From a virus, in the IMG/VR virus record IMGVR_UViG_3300043395_001970, positions 17,810 to 81,809 of that record: DNA of 64,000 nt; one strand, written 5' to 3'. Shown one piece after another: positions 53,001 to 61,600 of the stretch. The position numbers and the translations under genes were made by a program. Every line of letters starts with the position of its first letter. Position 1 is the first letter of the stretch. The notes under the pieces were generated by a model. It made no database searches. It had not been told where the DNA came from and saw only the letters and a list, made by a program, of their open reading frames with translations.

Positions 53001-54599
53001 TACTTGGAATCCTCTATCAATTGATACAGATGCTGTTACTGAACCGGTTTGTATTCTTGTTGCCGCAACAACTTCTTCTGCCAATGCCGATAATGGAATA
53101 TTAAATAATCCTTGTCCACTACCAGAATAAAATGAACCATTTGCCAATTGAACAATCCCACCAGTTACAAAAAGAGAACCGGTAAATTTAGAGCCACTAA
53201 AAGGAGATGTAACTACAAAACCTCTATCAGGAGAAACAGATGCTGTTACACTACCACTTTTAATTTCAGTAGATATTAATGCATCTTCCGTAAGTGCAGT
53301 TCTTGGAATATTTCTTAAATAAGTACCTTCACCATAATAAGCGGATGAAGAACCTAATATCAAAGAACCAGAAGTTGCTATAATTTCTAAACTACCAGTA
53401 ATAGAAACACTACCAGTAAATTCAGAACCACTATTAGGTGAAGTTACAACAAATCCAAAATTAGGAGATACTGAAGCTGTAACACTACCACTTACAATAA
53501 ACGAAGATAATAATGCATCTTCAGTTAATGCTGAACGAGGTATATTTCTTAGATATCTACCTTCACCATAATATGATGAACCAGATGCTAATTGTATAGA
53601 ACCACTATGAGGATTAACAAATAAAGAACCAGTAATATCAACACTACCTGTAATTCTAGAGCCACTTATTTGAGATTCTACTTTAAATCCAAATGTTGGT
53701 GAAACTGATGCGGTTACACTTCCACTTGTAATTTTAAATGGTTGAAATGAAAGTGCTGATTCTGGAATATCGAATAATCCTCTACCACTACCACTAAAGA
53801 ATCCACTCCCAGATGGTATTGTAATATTTCCACTTACAAATAAAGAACCCGTAAATGTAGAACCGCTTGCAATTGAAAGTACTTTAAACCCTTCTTCAGG
53901 TGAAACAGAAGCTGTTACGGAACCTGTTGATAATTTTGTTGCTTGCGGTAAATTAAATAAGTTTCTACCATCTCCAAAGAAAGAGCCTGTAAATGAACCA
54001 GTAAATGATGAACCTGTTGCTTGTGATGTTACTAATGATGAACTAATTAATACCGAACCAGTAAATTCTTGCTTATCATCATAAGCATCACCAAATTTAT
54101 TTGAACCAGATGAATAAATTACAGAAGATGAAATAAATGATACTAAAAGTTGTTGTGCATATATTGAATCATCAACATATAAATCACCCTGAACTCTAGT
54201 ATTTGTATTAACAACTAAATCACCTTCGATAAAAGATGCAGTTGATGAACCACTTGCTATTAACTTTGCACCAGGTAAATTAAATAATTGAGAACCATCT
54301 CCGATAAAAGAACCAGAGAAAGAACCTGTGAAACTACCACTTAATGATGTAGCGCTACCGGTAAAAGAACCTGTAAATTGTCCAGTTACTCTATCTAAAT
54401 CTAAACTACGAACAAATCCTCTATTACCCTGGTCATCGGAAACAACAATTGCAGGAGAGCCAGAAAGGGAAGCTGAAAAGTTTGGTACACCCAAATTAGG
54501 TTCAACCTGAGACAAATCAATAAACTGATACCTGTCCGGCGTTACATTTTTTGGGGATACTACCCTTACCCTACCTGTTAAAAGATTACTAATTGCCAT
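44010..54599 (-). CDS. giant tail fibre (3529 aa) with two cupredoxin-like domains
   Basis: A 3529-residue fibre. Residues 1 to about 2000 repeat a unit of about 55-65 residues: a GSVTASVSPNFGFKVES-type strand pair, SGSxFTGSLFVSG, and YGEGRYLRNIPRSALTEDAL. Two separate domains of about 105 residues interrupt it (near 625-725 and 1253-1353), each with GHPFYI and then C-x2-H-x2-M (CGFHSAM, CQFHSAM), a complete type 1 copper site of amicyanin type. Residues about 2351-3370 are collagen-like Gly-Ser/Thr triplets with interspersed GLNGTFFG. A globular C-terminal beta domain ends it. It probably forms a very long host-contact fibre. It has two late-type elements upstream. Confidence 0.88.
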   Translation of the reverse strand: MAISNLLTGRVRVVSPKNVTPDRYQFIDLSQVEPNLGVPNFSASLSGSPAIVVSDDQGNRGFVRSLDLDRVTGQFTGSFTGSATSLSGSFTGSFSGSFIGDGSQLFNLPGAKLIASGSSTASFIEGDLVVNTNTRVQGDLYVDDSIYAQQLLVSFISSSVIYSSGSNKFGDAYDDKQEFTGSVLISSSLVTSQATGSSFTGSFTGSFFGDGRNLFNLPQATKLSTGSVTASVSPEEGFKVLSIASGSTFTGSLFVSGNITIPSGSGFFSGSGRGLFDIPESALSFQPFKITSGSVTASVSPTFGFKVESQISGSRITGSVDITGSLFVNPHSGSIQLASGSSYYGEGRYLRNIPRSALTEDALLSSFIVSGSVTASVSPNFGFVVTSPNSGSEFTGSVSITGSLEIIATSGSLILGSSSAYYGEGTYLRNIPRTALTEDALISTEIKSGSVTASVSPDRGFVVTSPFSGSKFTGSLFVTGGIVQLANGSFYSGSGQGLFNIPLSALAEEVVAATRIQTGSVTASVSIDRGFQVISSASGSQFTGSLFISGARVELYSGSYSGSGRFLFDIPKTAISDLDTSKIFSGSYTASITPDYGFTVNTRSTISGSFVVSSSAEPLATSSIPNYFYVTANGSSAYVFDGAATGQNPTLTLVRGVTYRFEVNATGHPFYIKTALVTGIGSQYTTGVVNNGTQSGSVYFTPPSGSPDTLYYICGFHSAMNGQINIVNNFLLQDRILFIGNTGITGSLTVRDVVRAREFTGSFSGSAFVGDGSGLFNIPRSAFTGDAFRIGSGSITASTTPDFGFRVETDRTGSAFGSQFTGSIDVSGSVRAFAFSGSFSGSYVGDGSGLRNVPAEVSNRIASGSVTASVNPDSVGFKVESAQFGSRFTGSLFITGGGIFLETGSSFSGSGRFLYDIPRSALSFDISQIASGSVTASVAPNFGFKVESIASGSRFSGSLFISGGGVFLASGSSYSGSGRNLFDIPAAAISDLDTSKIFSGSVTASVSPNFGFVVNSVASGSTFSGSLNVSGSTRFRMGVSASVFSGSGAGLTDIPFSALSQELFRIASGSVTASALPDRGFIVDSALSGSRITGSVAITGSLRVTTTSGSLILDSSSAYFGEGTYLRNIPRNALSEDALISTEIKSGSVTASVSPNFGFVVKSAASGSFFTGSVRISGSLYVESGSVYYGDGSGLTNISLANLAIDSTKIFSGSATASIAPDKGFVVNTYSTISGSFIVSSSAREVLTSSLFPVYNVTADGSNAYIFSGSVQGVNPTITLVRGVTHTFNVNASGHPFYIKSVNSTGTGNAYNTGVNNNGAAVGTITFTPPSGSPNTLYYNCQFHSAMAGTFNIVDSIVLPAEIKFIGATKIEGTLTASMYSGSGRGLFDIPRSALSEEVFRIASGSVTASVAPNYGFKVESVASGSQLTGSLQVTGSIYMYATSGALMLESSSNFFGEGRYLRNIPKSALTEDALISFEIKSGSVTASVSPVDGFVVTTPFTSSLGEAGAFTASIASHFTGSISVSGSLFVSDVSGGLFIDSGSFIYAEGTYLRRIPKSALTEDALISTEIKSGSVTASVNPDEGFKVVTPFTQSQVGSQFTGSIEVSGSIRATEFLYGDGRYITNVQAAAAPLIASGSATASVQSGDTFIVTTGATGSGLNVQYGARFTGSIDVSGSVKAQFFVGDGSYITNVQAAAAPFIASGSATASVASGNNFVVTTSATGSQIGTRITGSVDVSGSVKAFAFVGDGSQLTNVVAAASPLIASGSATASVATGDRFQVITAPSSGSFKAEITASMAISGALTASLYIGDGGGLFNIPPEAIQNLELFKINSGSGVAIIDPNKLSVNVPITAARYDGDGSGLFNIPPEALDDLKIDRIQSGSVQAVISPNKGLQIGTRTFVSGNLSVTGSLFVTGGNIIATSGSVYYGDGSGLTNINIANLSFETFILKSGSVTASISPDKGFVVNTSSFVWGDSYVDGKLRANVITGSSTIFSPLFTGSFLGTYNFQGVGATASAEYNILRYNDTQGYFIPQPETSLTETVAFSNVSDLTIVHNLEILYPMVQVYATGSEDQIIPGQIISIDENTIQIKFAGLTSGHVVIGSGGSLISGTIEGNRVFGTVLSASHAIRADIADAVVGFDSASLSALSASLANANEYVRNNQTSSMAVFSAVSSSYALTASYALNAGQGGGTDLYIYQTSSLVRSQVAKINFSGSGVDVVQSGSDGVLVTINGGNAQSSQTASYILSTGVDGPLGMDSISFARTASYALFALNTPSSDTSSFLNINTNQTINASLTISGSLGVSGSVFFSSSIAFQSLPSGSSNEVVIWDPITKRLAYRNVAAAVGSSGTGGTSGQDGSSGSSGTSGSSGSSGSSGSSGTSGQDGSSGSSGTSGTSGSSGSSGSSGTAGSSGTSGSSGSSGSSGSSGSSGSSGSSGTSGTTGSSGSSGSSGTSGTSGTSGSSGSSGSSGTTGSSGTSGTSGTSGTSGTSGTSGSSGSSGSSGTTGSSGTSGSSGSGGTSGSSGTSGTSGTSGTSGTAGSSGSSGTSATSGSGGTSGSGGTSGTSGTSGSTGTGGSSGTSGSSGTSGTSATAGTGGTSGTSGTSGSTGTGGTSGTSGSDGTSGTSGTSGSSGEAGTSGTSGSGGTSGTSGTSGTSGSSGSSGTTGSAGTSGTSGSSGTSGEDGTSGSSGSSGSSGTTGSSGTSGTSGSSGTSGTSGSSGTSGSSGSTGSSGTTGSSGTSGSSGTAGSSGVDGTSGTSGTSGTSGSSGSSGTSGSSGTSGSDGSSGSSGSSGSAGSSGSAGSSGSSGTTGTSGSSGTSGSSGSSGTDGSSGSAGSTGSAGSSGTSGTTGTSGSSGTSGVDGTSGTDGSSGSSGSTGTDGTSGTTGSSGSSGTAGSSGIDGSSGSSGSSGSSGTNGTSGTTGSSGTTGSEGTSGTSGSSGTNGSSGTDGSSGSGGTSGSSGSSGSSGSSGLNGTFFGSSGSSGSSGSSGSTGSAGSSGSSGTDGTSGSGGTSGLNGTFFGSSGSSGSSGSSGSDGTSGSSGVSGTDGTSGSGGTSGLDGTYFGSSGSSGSSGTGGTSGVDGTSGSSGSSGSSGSSGLNGTFFGSSGSSGSSGSSGQNGTSGVDGTDGTGGSSGSSGSSGLNGTFFGSSGTSGSSGTNGTAGTSGLDGQNGTSGTTGTSGSSGLNGTFFGTNGTSGTSGTDGTSGSSGLSGTDGTSGTSGSSGLNGTFFGTNGTSGTTGTDGSSGTSGSTGTAGSSGTSGTTGSSGSSGLNGTFFGTNGSSGTSGAQGTQGDAGTSGTSGTSAPGFSSGTSGTDGFSGTSGSSGTSTPGITSGTSGSGGVSGTSGTSALGVTSGTTGSSGISGSNGTSAFASISGTLDNGVLTLEGSSPNVRAENNLTFDGNTLSVTGNVIVTTSVAASTFVSATTFRETYSDLGTGGSATFDLSTANNFRRQFNGSATITFSNPPASNAFGFTITTINAGAYVITWPVSVDWVGGVAPVLTSTGTDVLTFFTFNGGTTYYGFVVGKNLS
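44490..47545 (-). repeat. about 1000-residue collagen-like (Gly-X-Y) repeat
   Basis: More than 3 kb of nine-base units encode Gly-Ser-Ser, Gly-Thr-Ser, Gly-Ser-Thr and Gly-Val/Gln/Leu-Asp triplets, with GLNGTFFG inserts recurring at roughly even spacing toward the C-terminus. GC content is visibly higher than around it, and the opposite strand reads as a Pro/Val/Glu-rich frame, a by-product of the repeat. Confidence 0.93.
50535..50855 (-). other. cupredoxin-like domain 2 in the 3529-residue fibre
   Basis: This part codes for FPVYNVTADGSNAYIFSG, then TLVRGVTHTFNVNASGHPFY, and ends with LYYNCQFHSAMAGTFNIV. The His of GHPFY and the Cys, His and Met of CQFHSAM are the four ligands of a type 1 copper site. 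Confidence 0.75.
52420..52735 (-). other. cupredoxin-like domain 1 in the 3529-residue fibre
   Basis: This part codes for YFYVTANGSSAYVFDGA, then TLVRGVTYRFEVNATGHPFY, and ends with LYYICGFHSAMNGQINIV. Spacing C-x2-H-x2-M equals that of amicyanin. It is a clear paralogue of domain 2. Confidence 0.75.
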
Positions 54600-54618
54600 T
54601 CCGTATTTCCAGCTTTAT

Positions 54619-54649
54619 TATAAATATCTAAAAAATCACCTATAAATAT
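54619..54649 (-). promoter_or_regulatory. two late-type ATATTTATA elements for the 3529-residue fibre
   Basis: ATATTTATA at 54619-54627 (19 nt before the ATG) and again at 54641-54649, on the minus strand. Each copy is exact. Confidence 0.65.
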
Positions 54650-54668
54650 TAATAGATAATTTATATCG

Positions 54669-55601
54669 TTATTCATTTGCAGATTCAAGAAGTGAAAGAA
54701 TAACTGTTAAATCTGGCGAACCAGAAACAATAAATCCATATCCTTCTTCTAATACAAGTTTACCTGCTACAACAGGTGAAAGTGAATCCGCCGCTGGGAT
54801 TGTTACGTTTGTTACTAATTGAATTGGATTTTGAGCTACTAATGTAGGATTTTCAATAGTATTTAAAACCACATTTGTTAAACCATTTATAACATAAGCA
54901 GAACTACTAAATTGTAATGTAGTTGGTGTAAATGAATTAAATGATTGTGTTACAGTATTTTGATATAATCTACTTACGAATTGAGAACCAGTAACTGATT
55001 GATTTTTTATAATTTGTTGTGATAAATAATTAAAATAATCAATTGCATCTAATGATGCTGAATATTCTTCTGGATAATTTGTTTTTATTATATTAACACC
55101 ATTTTTTGTAAAGTAAGCTTTTGCAGCTTTATCAGTTCTAATTTTTAAACTATTATCTAAATCATAAGCAATTGCGTCTGTCAAATCTAAAATGTAATTT
55201 TCAAAACGAGAAGAAGTAAATACAAAAGGAGTTTCAGAAAGATTATTTTGGAATGATGAATATGCCGCAACTTCTTTTCTTAAAAATTGTCTGTTTAAAG
55301 TTAGTAAATTTGATGCACTATCAAAACTTCCGCTAAAGTTATTTAAAGTTTGAAATCCACCAACCGATGCACTTATGAATGAACTACCACTATAAACTCC
55401 CTCAAATGAAGGTATTGGAATTTCTCTATTTGATGTTACCAAAATAGTAACAGGCAAAGTTGACAAACTTGTGTTTGTAATTTGCGCAGAAAGTACAATA
55501 GATGAAACCCCAGTTGGAGTTACATAAACTTCATCCTGCTCACCAGTCAGATTTGTTACTACTGACTGAAATCGGTTTAACGGTACGAATACTTGTGCCA
55601 T
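54669..55601 (-). CDS. virion structural protein of unknown function
   Basis: A 310-residue protein. Residues about 1-100 are beta-rich (DEVYVTPTGVSSIVLSAQIT, STLPVTILVTSNREIPIPS), the middle is helical (FENYILDLTDAIAYDLDNSL, SASLDAIDYFNYLSQQIIKN), and the end is beta again (IQLVTNVTIPAADSLSPVVA, GKLVLEEGYGFIVSGSPDLT). The closing GKLVLEEGYGFIVSGS part resembles a tail/capsid accessory beta fold shared with the 110-residue fibre-associated protein (KLVLEAGDFLSVTSS). It sits between the two largest genes, so it may be a fibre-to-baseplate adaptor. No family is recognised. Confidence 0.65.
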   Translation of the reverse strand: MAQVFVPLNRFQSVVTNLTGEQDEVYVTPTGVSSIVLSAQITNTSLSTLPVTILVTSNREIPIPSFEGVYSGSSFISASVGGFQTLNNFSGSFDSASNLLTLNRQFLRKEVAAYSSFQNNLSETPFVFTSSRFENYILDLTDAIAYDLDNSLKIRTDKAAKAYFTKNGVNIIKTNYPEEYSASLDAIDYFNYLSQQIIKNQSVTGSQFVSRLYQNTVTQSFNSFTPTTLQFSSSAYVINGLTNVVLNTIENPTLVAQNPIQLVTNVTIPAADSLSPVVAGKLVLEEGYGFIVSGSPDLTVILSLLESANE

Positions 55602-55627
55602 ATTTTATTTCTTTTTTCCTTTACATT

Positions 55628-58600
55628 TTAAATTTGTAGTGCCAATGAGAACGGAGTTACCAATGAGAATAGAGATTTACTAAATGTTCTACCCACAAGA
55701 GTACCAGTTGCCTGATTAATACTTAAACCAGTACCAATTCTAAAGTCACCATCTTGGTTACCAGAGGTAAAGAATATTCTACCACCACCCAATTCGGTAA
55801 TCTCATAAATTGGATTTGCTACACCACTACCACCCTGATTTGGAGGAAGTGCTTTAAACGTAACACCACTACCATTATAAGAGTAGTCAATACCAGTTGC
55901 CACAATCAATGAACCAAATGATTCTAATGGAGCACCTGCTGCGATAAATTCTGCTCTTGTTCTTAAATACCTATTAGTTTCAAGAGTTTCAAGCTTTTGT
56001 TGATTAATTACAGCTGCTGCACTTCCAAATTGACCGTTATAGTAGGATGATGCTGCTGCTATTGCTCTTTCATTTCCACCATATAATAAATCAGTTGCAC
56101 AAGCATCAACAATCAATCCAGTATCACGAGAACAACTAGCCTCATTATAGACTAAATATGGGAATGCTCCATTTGTATATCCGATTGCTCTTTGTTTCAG
56201 TTCATCTTTTGCTGCTACCAATCTAGCTGCTGCTTGTCTTCTCTTAGTTGTTGGTGCTAGATAAGTTAATTGTGTATTTGTTACAACTTTTTCAGCTATA
56301 CCTCTTGCGAAGTTAATTCCATCTACAGTTTGTTTCTTTTGACCAACCTCACCATTATCAGTATATGATTCTGCAATTGCTACTGAAGGTATTCTATAAT
56401 AATAAGAACCTGCTTCGATACTTCTTTCGTTACCACCATATACTAAGTCAGTTCTAATAGCATCTATAATAAATCCTAAGTCACGAGAACAACTTACTTC
56501 ATTATATTTTAATGTACTCCAAGATGAAGATAAGAAAGTAATTGTTTCTTTTTGTATTAATGATTTATTAAATGTTAATAATTGAGCTGTTCTCATTAAT
56601 GAACCAGAAACTACCCAAGCATCTGCGTAAGTTGGATTTGTTACTGATTTAGATGCTAATCTACCAGCATATCTTACACCTGTAATTGTTGGGTCTAATT
56701 GATTTTGCTCAGATGGTACACCTGCGTTAGTTGCTCTTGATGGGAATAGATAATAATATGTTCCAGCTATAACACTTCTTTCTTGTCCACCATAAAGAAG
56801 GTCAGTTGTTGCTGCATCAATCAAATACTTAACATCTCTACTACAACTTGCTTCGTTATATTTAACACCACTCCAAGAAGATGAAACATATGCAATAGCT
56901 TCAGCCGCAATAAAGTTTTTATTTTCTCTTAATAAGTAAACCGAAGAAGATACTGCTAAAGATGCTGTATTAAACTGAACATTTTGTATTACCTTTTGTG
57001 CAATTCTACTTGCGTAGTTTATACCATCGTTGGTTTGCTTTAGTTGTCCATCACCATCACCATCACCTAATAATGTTGCCTTCGATGGATATTTAAAGTA
57101 GAATTCACCACTCATTACGGTTCTTTCATTACCACCATATAATAAATCGGTTGCTACACCATCAATTATATATCCAACATCACGTCTACATTTAACTTTA
57201 TCATAGTTAAAATTAGCCCAACTTGATGTTAAGTAATGCATTGTTTCTTCTTGTATAAACTCTCTATTATTTCTCAACAATGTTACTGAAGCAGATACTA
57301 CTTGCGATGCAGTAACAAATACTTTATTTTGAATGATATTCTTAGCTATTCCACCTGCATAATCAATTGAGTTTACAGTTGGTTCTAATTGAGAACCCGT
57401 TGTTGCTAATGATGGATATAAGAAATAGAATAAACCTGCGTTTGCACTTCTTTCGTTACCTCCATATAAAATGTCAGTTGAAACAGCATCTATAATATGC
57501 CCCACATCACGTCTACACAAAGATTCAGAATATTGCAATCCTACCCAAGAAGATGAAATATATGCTATTGTTTCTTCTTGTATAAATTTCTTATTAGCTC
57601 TCATTAATTGGTGAGATGCCGATGCTTCCATAGAAGCCGTTACATAAACAGTGTTAAGTATTAATTTTTGTGCCAAACGGCTTGCGTACTTAATACCATC
57701 TAAAGTTTGGTTTAATTGTGTACCTTGAGCCTGTGATGGGTAATCATAATAGAATCTACCATTCACAACCGATGCAGAATTACTATTGAACACTAAATCT
57801 TCTGCTGCTCCGCTTATAATCAATCCTACATCTCTTTTACACTTATTCTCGTCATAAGATGCCGTACTCCAAGAAGAACTTAGGTATGCTATTGTTTCAT
57901 TTTGTATAAATGCAATATTATTTTTTAATATACCATAAGCAATCCACTTATTATCATCACTTACTGCTGTTGTGTAAGATGATGTTGGTAAAGTTAATGA
58001 AGCACTTATTACCGAAGAACCAGTACCCTTTGCTATTATGTTTGCTACAATTGAAATAGATGCCGAAATAGCACTTACTTCATTAGATGTTGCAGATGAA
58101 CCAGAAATATACTGAGGTGTATTTGTAACCTTAATATTGTTTGTAGTATTAAGTATTATTTGTGGTTCAGGTACTAAATTACTATTAATTATTTGTTCCG
58201 TTAATCTTCTAGCATAATCAATTGCAGTTGTTGTTTCAGCTACCTGCTCTGATTCGGTTGCCAATGAAGGATATAAGTAATAGAACTCACCGGCTTTATT
58301 ACTTCTTTCATTACCACCATATAATAGGTCAGTTGCAACCGCATCTACAATATATCCAACATCACGTCTACACTTAGATTCTATGTAATCCAATTCAGGA
58401 TATTTAGCATTTACAAATGCTACAGTTTCTTCTTGGATGAATGTTTTATTCTTTTTAATTAAGTTATATGCGTACTGATTGTTTGAATTAGGTGATACAA
58501 ATGTAGAACCGCTAACGATATTCATTGCTAATCCTCTAGCATGTCTTACACCGGTTAATGTTGGTTCTAATTGTTCATCAGTTGCTTCAGATGGATAATC

Positions 58601-61600
58601 ATAATAGTATCTTCCCGCAATAATGCTTCTCTCATTACCACCATAAAGAATATCAGTTGCTACTGCATCAATTATATAACCCAAATCTCTTTCACACTTA
58701 GATTGAGAATACACAAATCCTTGCCAAGAAGAACTTAGGTATGCGATTGATTCTGATACAATAAATCCTTTGTTAGTTCTTAATGATGCCCAAGAAGAAG
58801 AAATAAATGATGATGAGAAATGTGTTAATACAGTATTTCTTACTACTTTCTCTGCCATTCCACCTGCAAACTTTAATGCAGTTATAGTTTGGTCTAATTG
58901 AGAACCAGTTGCTGCAGATGGATATTCAAAATAGAACTTACCATTCACAAATGATGCTGAATTGCCACCATATAAAAGGTCATAAGCTGCTCCGCTTATA
59001 ATTAATCCCACATCCCTACTACAACTTGCCTCATTATATACAAATGTTGACCAAGATGAACTCATAAATGCTATCGTTTCATCTACAATCATTTGTTTAT
59101 TATCTAATAATAAATTGTATGCTGCGTTTACTTTAGCGTTTGTATTTGGTGTGTTTGCAGGTGCTTCATAGATTACGGATGATGTACCATAACTTAACAT
59201 ATCAATTACATAAGAAAATGATGATGATATAAGTTTAGCTTGTAATCTATCAGCTCCACTACCACTTATAATTTGTGGAGTAGATGTTACTTTAATGCTT
59301 GCTGAAGTATTTGATATTAATGTTGGTATTACTGATTTTCCGTTTTGTACAATATTCAATACTATACCAAACAGATTACCTATTCTATTAACTTCAGAAG
59401 AGCTTCCTGTTATTGAAACCGAAGTTGCTGCAGTTGTTTTTACTGAGCCGGATGTGTTTGATACTAATGTTGGTATTGAACCTGTACCATTGTTTATTGT
59501 ATTAATTACATTTCCAAATGAGCTACTAATACTTGCTGTTTGTGTATTATACGTTCCACTTCCTAAACTTTGTGTTACGGATGAAATATGCAATAAAGTT
59601 GGTGTACTTAGTTGGAATCCATAATTGTAGTTATTTGCTAAACTATCAGGTACAGAAGCAGAACCCCAATAAATAATATCTCTTATTAATCCAAATGAAG
59701 CGGTTGTTATTCCTACTTCAATTGAACTAGCTGAAACCGAGGATGTTATTTGAGATTCATTTGATACTTTAATAGATGAACTTGCGTTTGTAATAACAGT
59801 AGGTACAACATCCAATCCACCAGCTATTATTTCAGTTACTAATGCAAACGATGAACTAACTTTGTTAATTTCAGTTGATGTTGCAGAAATAGATGATGTT
59901 ACCGGCAATATATTACCTACTCTAATATTTGAGTTTGTGTTAGAAACTAAAGTTGGTGAAGATAGTATTACATTTTGTACTATTTTTTTAGTCAAAGATT
60001 TTGCATATTCAACCCCAGCTACAGTTTCAATAACTTGGTCAACCTTAGTTGCTTTAGATGGATAACGATAATAGTAATCACCAGCAATAATACTTCTTTG
60101 GTTACCACCATACCATAAATCAGTTGCTACATTATCTACAATATATCCAACATCACGTCTACATTTCTCTCTATTGTATCTTAAATAAGGATAGAACGCA
60201 TCAATGAATTGGATAGTTTCATTTTGAATGAATTGTCTATTATTTTTCATTAATGTGTATGCTGATTTTACATAATCAGTTGGTTCTACCAATAGTACTT
60301 TAGATATTACATTTTGTGCTACACCTGCTGCAAATCCAATACCTTCTAATGTAGGTCCTTTTTGTGCAGCAGTTGTTGGAGAGATAGATGATGTTACGGT
60401 TGCTGCAGATGGGTATAAGTAATAGTATTGTCCTGCTTTAGAACTTCTCTCATTGCCACCATAAATTAAATCAGTTGCTACATTATCAACAATATATGCA
60501 ACATCTCTCTTACAAGTGTTTTCGTTGTATGAGAATCCACCAACACCACTCCAAGATGAAGATAAAAATGCAATTGTTTCTTCTTGTATAAGTTTTTTAT
60601 TCTTATTTAATAAGTTCCAGCCTGCTATTTCTGATTTTGTTGGTTTTACTAATAATTGGTTAGATGCAATCTTTTCAACTAAACCTTTTGCGTATTTTAC
60701 TCCATCTAAAGTTTGTCCTAATTGTCCAGAAGAATCACCATCACCATCTACAGTTGCTAATGAAGGATATAAGTAATAATATTCACCAGCTTCTCTACTT
60801 CTTTCGTTTCCACCATAAAGAATATCAGTTGCTACCGCATCAATTATATACCCAACATCACGTCTACACTTAGATTCGGAGTATTCAAAGAAACTCCATG
60901 CAGAATTTAAGAAACCAATAGTTTCAGTTTGTACTAATTCTCTATTATCTGCAATTAATTGGTAAGCTGTTCTTACTGAAAGTGATGCTGTTGCAAATAC
61001 TCTATTGTGTAGTATTTGCTCAGTCATATGCTTAGCATGTTTAATACCACTCAATGTAGGTCCTAATTGAGATGTAGTTGCTTGTGAAGGATATGTATAA
61101 TAAAAATCTCCAGCTTCTCTACTTCTCTCATTACCACCATAAATAATATCTGTTGCTACCGCATCTAAAATGTATCCTACATCTCTTTTACAAGTTTGTT
61201 CATTGTAAGATGCTGTACTCCAGCTAGCGGATACATATGCTATAACTTCATCAGCAATAAATCCTTTATTTTTGAATATTAATTCTTTTGCTTGAAGTTT
61301 ATTTTGAGATACCTTAGAGAATGTATATCCTCTTAATAATTTATCTGCCAAATCCCTAGCATATCCAATACCAGTTACTGTCTCCTGAATTTGAGAACCA
61401 GTTGCTGCTGATGGATATAAATAATAGTAAATACCTGCTTTAATAACTCTTTCGTTACCACCCCATTTAGTATCAGTTGCTACCGCATCAATTATATAAC
61501 CAACATCTCTTTTACAAGTTGTTTGGTCATAAGAATGCGAACTCCAAGAAGAAGATAGATAAGCTATTGTTTCTTCTTGTATAAATGTTTTATTATTTAC

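Noticed and set aside
10311-54649. True T4 late promoters (TATAAATA) on the plus strand
   Set aside because: TATAAATA reads on the plus strand, but every gene is on the minus strand, so the element must work as TATTTATA or not at all. T4 identity is not claimed.
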